In this document: in pieces, positions 45,742 through 54,504 of the stretch
Layout of the letters: the number at the start of each line of letters is the position of its first letter
How positions within the stretch are numbered: the stretch's first letter is position 1
From: Fervidobacterium changbaicum
Lineage (GTDB): Bacteria; Thermotogota; Thermotogae; Thermotogales; Fervidobacteriaceae
DNA: 64,000 bases
Direction of reading: 5' to 3'
Assembly (NCBI RefSeq): GCF_004117075.1
Contig: NZ_CP026721.1
Location: forward strand, 1,488,001-1,552,000
Notes under the pieces: generated by a model
The model's database searches: none
What the model was told of the DNA's origin: nothing
The model's input: only the letters and a program-made list of their open reading frames with translations
Position numbers and translations under genes: made by a program

Positions 45742-47106
45742 TTAGACTATTTTCACTTCGTATGGTTTCAAAGTGATTCCTTCAAACGATTCGTTATGTC
45801 CTGCGATATTTGCGTATACTCTAAAACCATAATTACCATCGGTTACCGTATATGCGATAACAAATGTGTTGTGTGTAACGTTTTCGACCCATGCGTTTGT
45901 GAGCCACTCGTTTTCTTTTCTGAATTTCGTCCATGCTATGACCTCTCTGAGCAAGCTCCCTTCTCTGCTGAGTTGTTCTTCAACAGAGACTCCTGTAAAT
46001 GCTCTGTTAAATCTAATTGCCTTCCAGAACGTTTGACCTTCTCCAGATAGTGATGCATACCATGGGAATGGTTCGATAACGTCTTCTGTGAATGTGGAGT
46101 CGTAAACACCTTTCATGCCAAGTTCATCACCATAGTAGATGAAAGGAACACCAGGAGTTGTCATGAGTAAACCGAAGAAGACTTTTCTTTGTTCTTCCTG
46201 TTGGATAAGGCTTGCGAGTCTGTGCATGTCGTGGTTACCTGTGAAGTTGCTTGGTAGGTATGGTTTTTTTGTTAGTGTCCTTTGGAAGCAATCGACGATT
46301 TTGTAAACGGCTCCATGTTGCATAGACTCTCTAATTGCTTCTGTGAAATAGAAGTTGAACGAACAACCAATTGTCTTTGCGTATCTGTCAACTATCTCTG
46401 GGTCGTCCCAGACCTCCGTAACGGCAAATATGTCTGAACCTTTTACCTGTCTTGCTTTGTCCATAACAAGTTTCCAGTATGCAACATTTTTTTCGTGGTC
46501 GTATCTAAATCTACCTTCTTTAATATCGTAATCGTATATGTGTTTTGCTGCATCGAATCTGAAACCATCAACACCTTGATTGAGCCAAAATTCAACGATT
46601 TCAAGTGATTTTTGGACAACTTCTGGATTTTCGTAGTTCAAATCAGGTGAGGAGCCTCCGAAAACCCCATAATACCACTTTCCATTCCTGTTGTGCCAGA
46701 GTAATTCTTCATCCCAGTGCCTCTTTTCGCTTAGGTTGAAGTGTGGTTGAGCCCAAAGGAAATAGTCTATGTAAGGTTTTTCACCGTTCATTGCTGCTTT
46801 AAACCAAGGGTGTCTGTCCGAAACATGGTTGAGTGGAAGGTCAATGACGACCTTTATACCTTTTTCATGGAGCGTATTGACCATCGCTTTGAAATCTGAG
46901 AGTGAGCCGAAAGAAGAGTTCGTATCGAAATAATCAATGATATCGTATCCGTGATAGCTCGGTGATTTGAAATGTGGTGTGAGCCAAACAAGGTCAACAC
47001 CGATAGCTTTTAAGTAGTCTGCTTTCTGTGCTATACCTTTGAAATCACCTATACCATCGTCGTTTGAATCTGCAAAAGACCTAACAAATATCTCGTAGCC
47101 TATCAT
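45742..47106 (-). CDS. GH13 family alpha-glucan hydrolase, cytoplasmic
   Basis: The 454-residue protein is a TIM-barrel glycoside hydrolase of the alpha-amylase family. The catalytic nucleophile is in GFRFDAAKH, the general acid in AVTEVWDD, and the transition-state Asp in FTGNHDMHR. The first conserved region appears as DLPLNHVSD. There is no signal peptide, so it would act inside the cell on imported oligosaccharides, for example as an alpha-glucosidase or oligo-alpha-glucosidase. Substrate cannot be set from sequence alone. GGAGGG precedes the ATG. It sits between murD and eno on the same strand. Confidence 0.9.
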   Translation of the reverse strand: MIGYEIFVRSFADSNDDGIGDFKGIAQKADYLKAIGVDLVWLTPHFKSPSYHGYDIIDYFDTNSSFGSLSDFKAMVNTLHEKGIKVVIDLPLNHVSDRHPWFKAAMNGEKPYIDYFLWAQPHFNLSEKRHWDEELLWHNRNGKWYYGVFGGSSPDLNYENPEVVQKSLEIVEFWLNQGVDGFRFDAAKHIYDYDIKEGRFRYDHEKNVAYWKLVMDKARQVKGSDIFAVTEVWDDPEIVDRYAKTIGCSFNFYFTEAIRESMQHGAVYKIVDCFQRTLTKKPYLPSNFTGNHDMHRLASLIQQEEQRKVFFGLLMTTPGVPFIYYGDELGMKGVYDSTFTEDVIEPFPWYASLSGEGQTFWKAIRFNRAFTGVSVEEQLSREGSLLREVIAWTKFRKENEWLTNAWVENVTHNTFVIAYTVTDGNYGFRVYANIAGHNESFEGITLKPYEVKIV

Positions 47107-47147
47107 CTATCTTCCCTCCAATTTGAATACTGAAAGCGTTTTTCAAA

Positions 47148-48410
47148 TTATTGTTCCAAAAGCTTTTTGACTATCGCTTTAAAATGGTCTCCACGTTCTT
47201 CGAAATTTTTATACGCATCGTAACTTGCACCAGCTGGTCCCAAGAGCACGTAATCGCCTTCGCCTGCCATTTTTGATATTTCAATAACTGCTTCTTCGAT
47301 ATTTTTGTATCTTTTGTAATTAATCTCTCTTTCCTTCAAATACGGCTCAATCTGGTCCGCGATAGGTCCGACTATAGCAACGTGTTTGCATTTTTTCTTT
47401 ATCTCATCTGCCAGCTTTGTGTAGTCTTCGTTTTTACCTTTTCCGGCAATTATCAAGAAAAGATTCCCGTCGAAATTTTCAAGGGCTTTCAATACTGCTG
47501 CAGCATTTGTGGCTTTTGAATCGTTGTAATAATGTGCTCCGTTTATTGTCCCACAATACTCCATTCGATGTGGCAATGGCACGAAATCTTCGAGCATACT
47601 CATGTCAAATGGTAAGTTCAACACCTTCAACACGGTCTTCGCAGCGGCGATGTTTTCAACGTTCTGTTTTGTGCGGATGTGGAATGGTATCTCTTCGAAT
47701 TTGAAATCCGCTGTGAATGGAACACGTTTGGCTTGGACGAGCGAGAGTCTTTTGAATGTTTCCATATCTTTTGGATTGTAGATGAAGTGGTCTTCGTTAT
47801 CTTGGAACTTTGTTATTTTAAATTTCGATTCAACGTAATGCTCCATAGATGGATGCCAGTCGAGGTGGTTCGGATATATGTTTGTGATAACTGCCACGTG
47901 TGGTTTGAAGTATTCCGCCCAGTAGAGTTGGAAACTGCTAATTTCTATGACAAGATACTCAGGTTTTTTACCTTCCAGAAGTACTTGTGCTATTGGTATG
48001 CCGATATTTCCAGAGAGTTGAGAGGTTGCGGATTTTGAAATGAGATGGTTAATCATTGATACGGTTGTGCTCTTTCCAACGGAACCTGTAACCGCGATGA
48101 TGGTTGGGTTCCAATCAAGATTTTTCGTAAAATAAGTGATTTCTGTGTCAACATGTTTGCCCAATTCTTTTGCTTTCATGAGAATGGGATGGTTGTATGG
48201 AACACTTGGGCTGGTTAATATAACGTCTGCTTCGAGGATTTTTTCGCTGTTTGTCCCTTCTTCATATGGGATGCCCGTTTCTTCCAAATATTTTTTATCC
48301 TCTTCTGAAAGCTTACTACCTTCGCTTACAAAAACTTCTTCTCCGAGTGATTTCAAATACCTTGCTGCGTATTTGTTACTTAACCCAAACCCCAGGAGTG
48401 CAAACTTCAA
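47148..48410 (-). CDS. murD: MurD, UDP-MurNAc-L-alanine--D-glutamate ligase
   Basis: MurD adds D-Glu to UDP-MurNAc-L-Ala with ATP in the cytoplasm. The protein has about 420 residues. It has the N-terminal Rossmann loop LLGFGLSN, the P-loop as TGSVGKSTT (usually GTNGKS or GSNGKS), a Lys-bearing region YVESKFKI, LPHRMEYCG, NDSKATN, IAGKGKNEDY and the C-terminal ERGDHFK. The frame starts at GTG 48419, but this touches AAGGAG; TTG 48410 is better spaced. The gene is separated from the murG-murC cluster by about 40 kb. Confidence 0.94.
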   Translation of the reverse strand: MKFALLGFGLSNKYAARYLKSLGEEVFVSEGSKLSEEDKKYLEETGIPYEEGTNSEKILEADVILTSPSVPYNHPILMKAKELGKHVDTEITYFTKNLDWNPTIIAVTGSVGKSTTVSMINHLISKSATSQLSGNIGIPIAQVLLEGKKPEYLVIEISSFQLYWAEYFKPHVAVITNIYPNHLDWHPSMEHYVESKFKITKFQDNEDHFIYNPKDMETFKRLSLVQAKRVPFTADFKFEEIPFHIRTKQNVENIAAAKTVLKVLNLPFDMSMLEDFVPLPHRMEYCGTINGAHYYNDSKATNAAAVLKALENFDGNLFLIIAGKGKNEDYTKLADEIKKKCKHVAIVGPIADQIEPYLKEREINYKRYKNIEEAVIEISKMAGEGDYVLLGPAGASYDAYKNFEERGDHFKAIVKKLLEQ

Positions 48411-48510
48411 ACAAATCACTCTCCTTTTTAAGTCTAAATTTTCCTGGATTTTCTCAAATTCTGAATATATTTTATCACAAAGTAGATTGTGAAACCGATT
48501 TTTGTGGAAA

Positions 48511-48602
48511 TGTTCAATGAATGTTCATATTTCTAAACTCTACACTCTTGGCTTAAAATCCCCCAATATTGTTTGACTTTGAAAATCGCTTTATGGTATA
48601 CT
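48511..48602 (+). promoter_or_regulatory. dinB promoter region with direct repeats
   Basis: TTGACT (48573-48578), an 18-base spacer and TATACT (48597-48602) form a promoter about 98 bases before dinB. Upstream, ATGTTCA occurs twice (48511-48517 and 48522-48528), one helical turn apart. An AT-rich imperfect palindrome overlaps and follows the -10. No canonical LexA box was recognised. Confidence 0.5.
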
Positions 48603-48699
48603 ATACTTTAGTAAACTATACATATGTTAAGTATGTGTTATAAAACGTCATTGTTGGATTGATGAATATTGATGAATAATAAGCAGGGGGGTGATATCT

Positions 48700-49827
48700 G
48701 TGCTTTACAAGTGTGTTGCTTTGCTGGATATGGACGCTTATTTTGCTTCCGTTGAGGAAGCGAAAAATCTTTCGCTTAGAGGTAGACCTTTTGCGGTAAT
48801 TGGGAATGGGGAAAGACCTATAGTTATAAGTGCGAATTATGTAGCAAAAAGTTTTGGAGTGAAGACTGGGATGGTTATAACAAAAGCACGGAAGTTGTGT
48901 CCGAAGATTATTTTTGTAAAGGCAGATTTTTCGCAATACGAGTTCACAACGTTGAAGATTATCCAACTTGTTGAGAAATATTTTCCTGTCTACAAAGAGG
49001 CAAGCATAGACGAAGTGTATATTGCGGTTGATAGTATTGGAGATGTATCTTATGGGGTGGAAAGGCTCAAAGAACTGAAGGAAGAGATAAAAGAGAAACT
49101 CAACCTTACTTGCACGATAGGGGTTGGACGAAATCCGATAATTGCAAAAAGTGCATGTGAGTTAGCTAAGCCGGATGGTTTCTTTGTCGTTCAAGATTTT
49201 GAGAAATTCGCAAAGGATTTGCCAATAAAGAATGTAACTGGAATAGGTAAGGAAAGTGAGAAGATTTTGGAAAGGTTAGGAATAGGAACGTTGGAGCAAT
49301 TTTTGAACGATAAAAGGTTGGACGGTTTGAGTGGATTTCAAAAATTAAAGACGTTGATTTTAAAAGAATACACAGAATCTGAATTTTTTAAATTTGTTCC
49401 TCCAAAGAGTATTGGCCATTCGCTTACGTTAGATAGACATGTGAACAATTTAGAAGAGTTACTAGAGGTTTATAAATACCTTACGTTCGGTTTATACGCA
49501 AAGCTGTTGAGAGGGCGGATGGGAGCAAAGAGTGTAAGTTTGTATTTAAAAGATAGGTTCGGTTCTTTTTCGATTTCCCGTTCGTTTATTTTCTACACAA
49601 ACGATTTTCTTTTCATTTCGAAAGTTGTTGAGAATCTGGTTGAAAAGTTGTTCAGAGGGTATCCCGTTTCGAAAGTAGGTATCTCTTTGAATAATTTGAA
49701 GTTAATCGATGGTGTTCAAAGCTCGCTATTTTGGGATGAACAGCAGAAAAGGTTTGAGAAATTGGCAGAATTTGAGAACATCTTTTTTGGAGGTTATTTT
49801 GTGTTGCGCACAAAGAAGATAGTTTGA
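48700..49827 (+). CDS. dinB: DinB-like Y-family DNA polymerase (Pol IV)
   Basis: This is a translesion polymerase of the Y family with about 375 residues. Catalytic acids appear in LLDMDAYFASVE at the N-terminus and in EASIDEVYI. Other landmarks are PIVISANYVAKSFGV, CTIGVGRNPIIAKSACELAKPDG and the helix-hairpin-helix NVTGIGKESEKIL. A little-finger domain follows at about 235-350. GTG 48700 is eight bases from a run of G (48685-48690); the GTG at 48691 is too close. No beta-clamp-binding peptide is obvious at the C-terminus. Confidence 0.92.
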   Translation: MLYKCVALLDMDAYFASVEEAKNLSLRGRPFAVIGNGERPIVISANYVAKSFGVKTGMVITKARKLCPKIIFVKADFSQYEFTTLKIIQLVEKYFPVYKEASIDEVYIAVDSIGDVSYGVERLKELKEEIKEKLNLTCTIGVGRNPIIAKSACELAKPDGFFVVQDFEKFAKDLPIKNVTGIGKESEKILERLGIGTLEQFLNDKRLDGLSGFQKLKTLILKEYTESEFFKFVPPKSIGHSLTLDRHVNNLEELLEVYKYLTFGLYAKLLRGRMGAKSVSLYLKDRFGSFSISRSFIFYTNDFLFISKVVENLVEKLFRGYPVSKVGISLNNLKLIDGVQSSLFWDEQQKRFEKLAEFENIFFGGYFVLRTKKIV

Positions 49828-49867
49828 GTTTTGTTTGAAATAATTTGGAGGATTGGAAGTGTTGAGG

Positions 49868-49876
49868 TGTTATAAT
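49868..49876 (+). promoter_or_regulatory. Extended -10 upstream of the MBL hydrolase
   Basis: TGTTATAAT is an extended -10 (TGnTATAAT) about 37 bases before the GTG start at 49913. No clear -35. Confidence 0.5.
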
Positions 49877-49912
49877 TAGATTGTGAAATAGCAAAGCAGA
49901 GGAGTTGAGAAA

Positions 49913-50860
49913 GTGTATGAGGTAATTGATGTAACGGAATCTGTAAAGGTGTTAAGGGCGCCTGTTAATGTGGTGTTTTTCTTCAAATCTACGTTGGGAA
50001 AAAGCGAGTGCTTGGTCATCGATTCTGGAAGTAGCAATGAATATGGGAAAAAGATATTAAAATACCTTGAAAGCCAAGGTGTGAATAGGTTTTCGATACT
50101 CAATTCACACTCGCATGCAGACCATATCGGAGGAAATAGCTTTCTGCAGGAAAGAACCAAGTGCAAGATTTATGCGACGTATTTTGAGAGCGTCTTCATT
50201 GAACATCCTCAGCTTGAGCCGATGTATCTCTGGGGAGGACCTATTTTTGAAGGGATAGATAACAAGTTTTTAATGGCAAAATCTTCAATAGTTACAGACA
50301 TTGTAGAATACGGCTGGTCTTCTGAGCTCGATGTAGAAATCATACCACTTAAAGGGCACTCTTTTAATATGGTTGGAGTGTTGATTGATGATGGTAAAAA
50401 GAGGGTGTTGTTCGTAGCCGATGCTGTTGTTTCTATGCAAACGATAGAAAAATACAAGGTTTATTTCTTATACGACGTGCACGAACATCTAAAAACTCTG
50501 CGAGGTCTAAATAAATGGGCAGAAAACGTAGATGTTGTTGTGCCGAGCCATGGTGAGATTTTTGACTTCAGCAAAGAAGATGATGGAGAAAACAAAAAAA
50601 GAGAGTTTTTGAACCTGATTAAAGGAAATGAGAAAGTTATAGAAGATGTTTTGGGTTTGATTTTGGGAATTCTGGTGGAACCGAAGACGATAGATGAGAT
50701 TTTGAGCGAGGTTGCAGCTAATTTCTTAATCCCCATTGATGCCACGTCTTATGTGTTACTACTCCAAACTCTCAAAGCCTATTGTAGTTATCTGGTTAAT
50801 GTAAACGAGATAGGTCTTACTTTCGAAAGAGGGAAATTGGAGTATATTAGAATGCATTGA
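49913..50860 (+). CDS. MBL-fold metallo-hydrolase
   Basis: The 315-residue protein is a metallo-beta-lactamase-fold hydrolase with the metal motif HSHADH (H66, H68, D70, H71), then GHS with a further His, VADAVV with the bridging Asp, and VVPSHGE. The C-terminal 100 residues are helical and not typical of the core fold. No signal peptide is present. The substrate is unknown. The GTG start has GGAG at 49901-49904 (GAGGAGTTGAGAAA context). VanZ follows after about 30 bases. Confidence 0.85.
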   Translation: MYEVIDVTESVKVLRAPVNVVFFFKSTLGKSECLVIDSGSSNEYGKKILKYLESQGVNRFSILNSHSHADHIGGNSFLQERTKCKIYATYFESVFIEHPQLEPMYLWGGPIFEGIDNKFLMAKSSIVTDIVEYGWSSELDVEIIPLKGHSFNMVGVLIDDGKKRVLFVADAVVSMQTIEKYKVYFLYDVHEHLKTLRGLNKWAENVDVVVPSHGEIFDFSKEDDGENKKREFLNLIKGNEKVIEDVLGLILGILVEPKTIDEILSEVAANFLIPIDATSYVLLLQTLKAYCSYLVNVNEIGLTFERGKLEYIRMH

Positions 50861-50892
50861 GCTAAGAACAAAAAATCGGAGGATTGAGCGCA

Positions 50893-51447
50893 ATGGATGA
50901 ACTTTTAAAAAAAGGTTCGAAAAATGTGCGTAAGGCTACCTTGATAGTGTTATTTGCTGGTGTTTTGTTCTGGGTTGCTACTATATTTTATTTCTCAACC
51001 CGACCGCCGGAGGAATCGCACCAGCAATCGAGTTTGGCGTATAAGGTTATAAAGAAAATCGATAGTATTTTGGATTTTTCCAACACGGAAATTTTCAAAA
51101 AAGTTGAGAGGAAATTGAAATTGATTTGGTTTGGGACGGAATACGTGCCTGCAGAAATGGTGATTAGAAAGACAGCACATTTTGGATTGTATTTTGTATT
51201 TGGATTTTTGGTAGCCTTAACATTTTTTTGGTGGAAGAGAGATATAATAGTATCGGGGATAACAGGTCTTACAATCCCTTCAACGTATGCGATTTTTGAT
51301 GAATATAACCAAATTTTCTACCGACGGGGTTCTTCACTTAACGATGTTGTTATCGATGCTTCTGGAGCATTAGTTGGTGTTATTGTGTTTCTCTTCTTAC
51401 TTACTCTGTTTTGGGGAGTAAAAAGGTTAATTCAAATTCTCAAATGA
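50893..51447 (+). CDS. VanZ-like membrane protein
   Basis: The 184-residue protein has about four transmembrane helices and the VanZ-family landmarks STRPPEES (the FSxxP-type turn), VIRKTAHFGLYFVFG and IFDEYNQIFYRRGSSLNDVVIDASG. Family members include VanZ of teicoplanin resistance, but most have unknown roles in the envelope. ATG 50893 follows CGGAGGA; a TTG at 50884 overlaps it. Confidence 0.88.
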   Translation: MDELLKKGSKNVRKATLIVLFAGVLFWVATIFYFSTRPPEESHQQSSLAYKVIKKIDSILDFSNTEIFKKVERKLKLIWFGTEYVPAEMVIRKTAHFGLYFVFGFLVALTFFWWKRDIIVSGITGLTIPSTYAIFDEYNQIFYRRGSSLNDVVIDASGALVGVIVFLFLLTLFWGVKRLIQILK

Positions 51448-51504
51448 ACTTGTTTGAAATTGCTTATTATATCTCGACTGCTGTTTTGTTTGAGGGGTGA
51501 TAAA

Positions 51505-52969
51505 ATGTGTATGAAAAGGATGCTTAAGGTGGTTTTTAAAAGTTTTATAATGTTTGCTTTGTTTTTCACACCTTCTTTGGTGGTTGGTCAAAAAATTCTC
51601 TACACATACGCTCAAAATGCTGAACCAAAATTCATGTTAAGTGGTGGCAATATAACAGGGCTTTGTCACGACATCATTCAAAAGCTGAACGAGGAACTTA
51701 GAAGTCAAGCAATTAGAATTGAGTACAAATCAAAAGAGTTGAAAAGCAGCTCCGAGATTTTTGATGCACTTTCCAAAAATGAAATTCAGATATTCGTTGG
51801 GGCTGCTTACAGTAAGCAACGAGAAAGTTATACTACATATCTCCAGCCTCCACTTTACGGATTGAGGGAGATGTTTCTTATTAATTCAAGTGATGTAATG
51901 AGATTTGCTGAAAAGCAGTATGCGAAGATAGGTGTTATAGGTAGCACTGTAACATCGGAAAGTTTACCTACTATCGCACCAAAACAGGAAGTTATTCCGT
52001 TCAAGAACATAAATGATGCTATCAAAGCCCTTGAACGAAAAGAGATAGACACGGTGTTTTATTCCAGTCTAACGCTTGGATATATGCTTAAAAACTCAAA
52101 AGGGAAATTCGAAGCCTTAAAAGGTCCTTCGGAAAAGTATTACCATTACATCGTTCTTTCAAAGAGCGTGGGCAAAGATGTTGTGGCTAAAATTGAAACG
52201 GCGTTGGAGAAATTGCACAAAAATGGGGTATTGAAGGCGCTTATAAAGAAATACGGTCTGGATGGTTATGTCGTTCCTGGGAATGTTATAGAGATACTTA
52301 CAATTGATTGGAAACCATACGAATGGTATGATACCATCAAAAAAGATTGGGTAGGCGTAGATGTAGATGTTGTCAGGGCAGTTTTAAGTAAGATGGGATA
52401 TAAACCAGTTTTTATAACGTTCCCGTGGCCAAGGTGTTGAAGTGATGAAGGTCGGGGCGTACGATGGTATAATGAGTTTGAGAATCAGTGATGAGCGAAA
52501 AGGGTTTCTAAGCTTTCCAGAAGAGCCATTAAGCACAGGGAAAGATGTGCTTTTTAAGTTGAAGGGCTCAAAGGTCAACATAAACAGCCTTGAAGGAGTA
52601 CCGCCTGAAACGCTGTGCGGTTACACGGATGGATATGCCTACGGCGATTGGTTCTGGAATTCGAGGTTCAGAAAAATCGCGGTACCAACTGACGAGGTAG
52701 GATTTAAGCTTTTGCAAGGTGGCAGAATAGAGCTTTTTGTGTGTAATTTACTTGTGGGCAGACAGCTTGCAAAGGAACTCGGCATTAATGTTGAGTGGTC
52801 TCCAACTTTTGGAGAGAAGATGATTTACTACTTGGCATTCTCAAATAATTACCAAGGAACTCTGTTGTCAGAGAATTTTTCACAAGTTTTGCGCCAGTTT
52901 AAATCAACAAAGGAGTATTTGCAGATCCTAAGCAAGTATGGGATAACCTATGAAGATTTTTGGAAGTAA
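51505..52969 (+). pseudogene. Tandem periplasmic amino-acid-binding-like protein, frameshifted
   Basis: The first frame (51505-52440, 311 residues) has a signal peptide, a complete family 3 solute-binding domain (about 30-265) and the start of a second one (ILTIDWKPYEWYD to FPWPRC). It stops at 52438. The frame continues from 52442 to 52969 with MKVGAYDGIMSL and the rest of the second domain, ending at YEDFWK. Family alignment predicts seven residues between PWPR and the G of VGAYDG, which needs two more bases in the TGTTGAAG stretch, so a 2-base loss in TGTGTT is likely. A one-base gain or a sequencing error also fits. GAGGGGTG precedes the ATG. Twin domains of this kind feed signals to kinases such as BvgS; a kinase gene follows. 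Confidence 0.8.
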
Positions 52970-52977
52970 GGTTGCTT

Positions 52978-52987
52978 GTGGTATAAT
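52978..52987 (+). promoter_or_regulatory. Promoter of the kinase/HD-GYP pair
   Basis: GTGGTATAAT lies about 90 bases upstream of the kinase start, with TTTGGA 17 bases before TATAAT as a possible -35. The kinase pair can therefore be expressed independently of the broken binding-protein gene. Confidence 0.6.
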
Positions 52988-53078
52988 AAAAAAGAGCATA
53001 TTCTAAGAACTCTTTTCGAGTTTTGGTATTTTAACATACTTGTCGTACTTGTCAAATCTTGTAGAGGGTGAAAATGTG

Positions 53079-54431
53079 GTGGGAAAATATGAAGAACGAA
53101 AGTCGGAGAGAATATATCTTGCTCTAAATCTTGTTATCCTTGTTATCGTCGCTTTTGTATTCTCATGGTATGCAAAAACCTTCTACGAAAACTGGCAAAA
53201 AGAAATTGATACCTTCATGAAAAACATGGCTGCCAGCCTCTCTTATCCAGCTTGGACTTACGATAGAAGGGTTATTGAAGAACTCGTAAAAGTTATGATT
53301 GAAAAAAGGGATATCTTTTCAGTTGCGGTTTACGATGATAAAGGCAGTAAACTTGCCATTAAAGAGAAAAAATTGGAACTAACACTCTTCGACCAGATTT
53401 TCGGAATAAGACAACTGACAAAATCACTTAACCTTACATTTGCAGATACATTCGTAGGTAGCATAAGCTTTGGTTACACGGACAGGCAAGCCAGAATGTT
53501 TTTAGTCACTACGGGTTTCGTTGCTACGCTGTTCTATATAGTTCTTGTACTTCTGACTTTGAATTTGAAAAAGAACAAACAGCTTGGCGCGATGGTTAAC
53601 GAACTCAACGAGATGAACTCTGAACTTGAAACGGCTTTCAACGAGCTTGAAGAAGCGCAAAACAAAGTCATCAACGCTGAAAAGATGGCTGCACTTGGCA
53701 AATTGATGGTGAACATCGCGCATGATATTAACACGCCTACAGGGATAATTTATTCGTCTTTGACTGAACAGATGAACAGATTGGAAAGTGTTAGGGAAAA
53801 ATTCGAAGCCGATGAACTTACGGAAGAGGATTTCGCGGATTGCTTGAACACTGTGCGTGAGTTAACTGATATTATGATTCGGAATGCCAGAAAAATAACA
53901 GAACTTGTGCAGAGTTTGAAGCGTGTGGCACTGAACGAGATGACTCAAACTTGGGCTGAGGTTAATATAAAATCTGTGGTAAACGATGTTCTTAACGCAA
54001 TGCATCCAAAGTTGAGAAAGACGAAGATCGAGGTTGTTACAGAGGTAGACGACAACCTGGTGGCGTATACTATCCCAGGTGTAATTGCCCAGATTTTGAT
54101 GAATTTGATAGACAACGCAATAGTTCACGCATTCGACTACGACAACCCTGGGAAAATTGTGATCAAGTTTGAAAAAGTTAAAAGCCGCAATGATGGTGAA
54201 TTTCTGCTTTTTACTTTTTCTGACAATGGGAAGGGAATGGACGAAGAGACCAAAAAACGTGCTTTCGAACCGTTTTACACAACCGATAAGGAATCTGGCA
54301 CAGGGCTGGGTCTGAGCATCGTGTACAACCTTGTTGTAGATATACTTGGTGGAGAAATCGAACTTGAAAGCATTCCTGGAAAAGGGACAACTTTCCATAT
54401 TAAGATCCCCTTGATGAAAAAAGAACGGTAA
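53079..54431 (+). CDS. Membrane sensor histidine kinase
   Basis: The 450-residue kinase has a first transmembrane helix (about 12-33), a periplasmic region of about 100 residues, and a second helix (about 145-167). A coiled-coil linker leads to the kinase core. The phosphoacceptor is H215 in NIAHDINTPTG. The ATPase domain has LIDNAIVHAF (N box), DNGKGMD (G1), FEPFYTT (F box) and GTGLGLSIV (G2). No PAS or HAMP domain is evident. The start is uncertain: GTG 53076 or 53079, both behind AGAGGGTG. The next gene encodes its probable partner with a receiver domain. Confidence 0.9.
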   Translation: MGKYEERKSERIYLALNLVILVIVAFVFSWYAKTFYENWQKEIDTFMKNMAASLSYPAWTYDRRVIEELVKVMIEKRDIFSVAVYDDKGSKLAIKEKKLELTLFDQIFGIRQLTKSLNLTFADTFVGSISFGYTDRQARMFLVTTGFVATLFYIVLVLLTLNLKKNKQLGAMVNELNEMNSELETAFNELEEAQNKVINAEKMAALGKLMVNIAHDINTPTGIIYSSLTEQMNRLESVREKFEADELTEEDFADCLNTVRELTDIMIRNARKITELVQSLKRVALNEMTQTWAEVNIKSVVNDVLNAMHPKLRKTKIEVVTEVDDNLVAYTIPGVIAQILMNLIDNAIVHAFDYDNPGKIVIKFEKVKSRNDGEFLLFTFSDNGKGMDEETKKRAFEPFYTTDKESGTGLGLSIVYNLVVDILGGEIELESIPGKGTTFHIKIPLMKKER

Positions 54432-54504
54432 GAAAACGTTTAAAATTCCTCAAAAGCTTTTTCGATGAAGCCACTTGCTCTGAGAGGTTGAGAGGTGACA
54501 TAGA

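Noticed and set aside
52430-52447. Programmed frameshift as in prfB
   Set aside because: The site lacks a CTTTGA-type slippery sequence and an internal ribosome-site-like element at the right spacing; loss of two bases explains it better.
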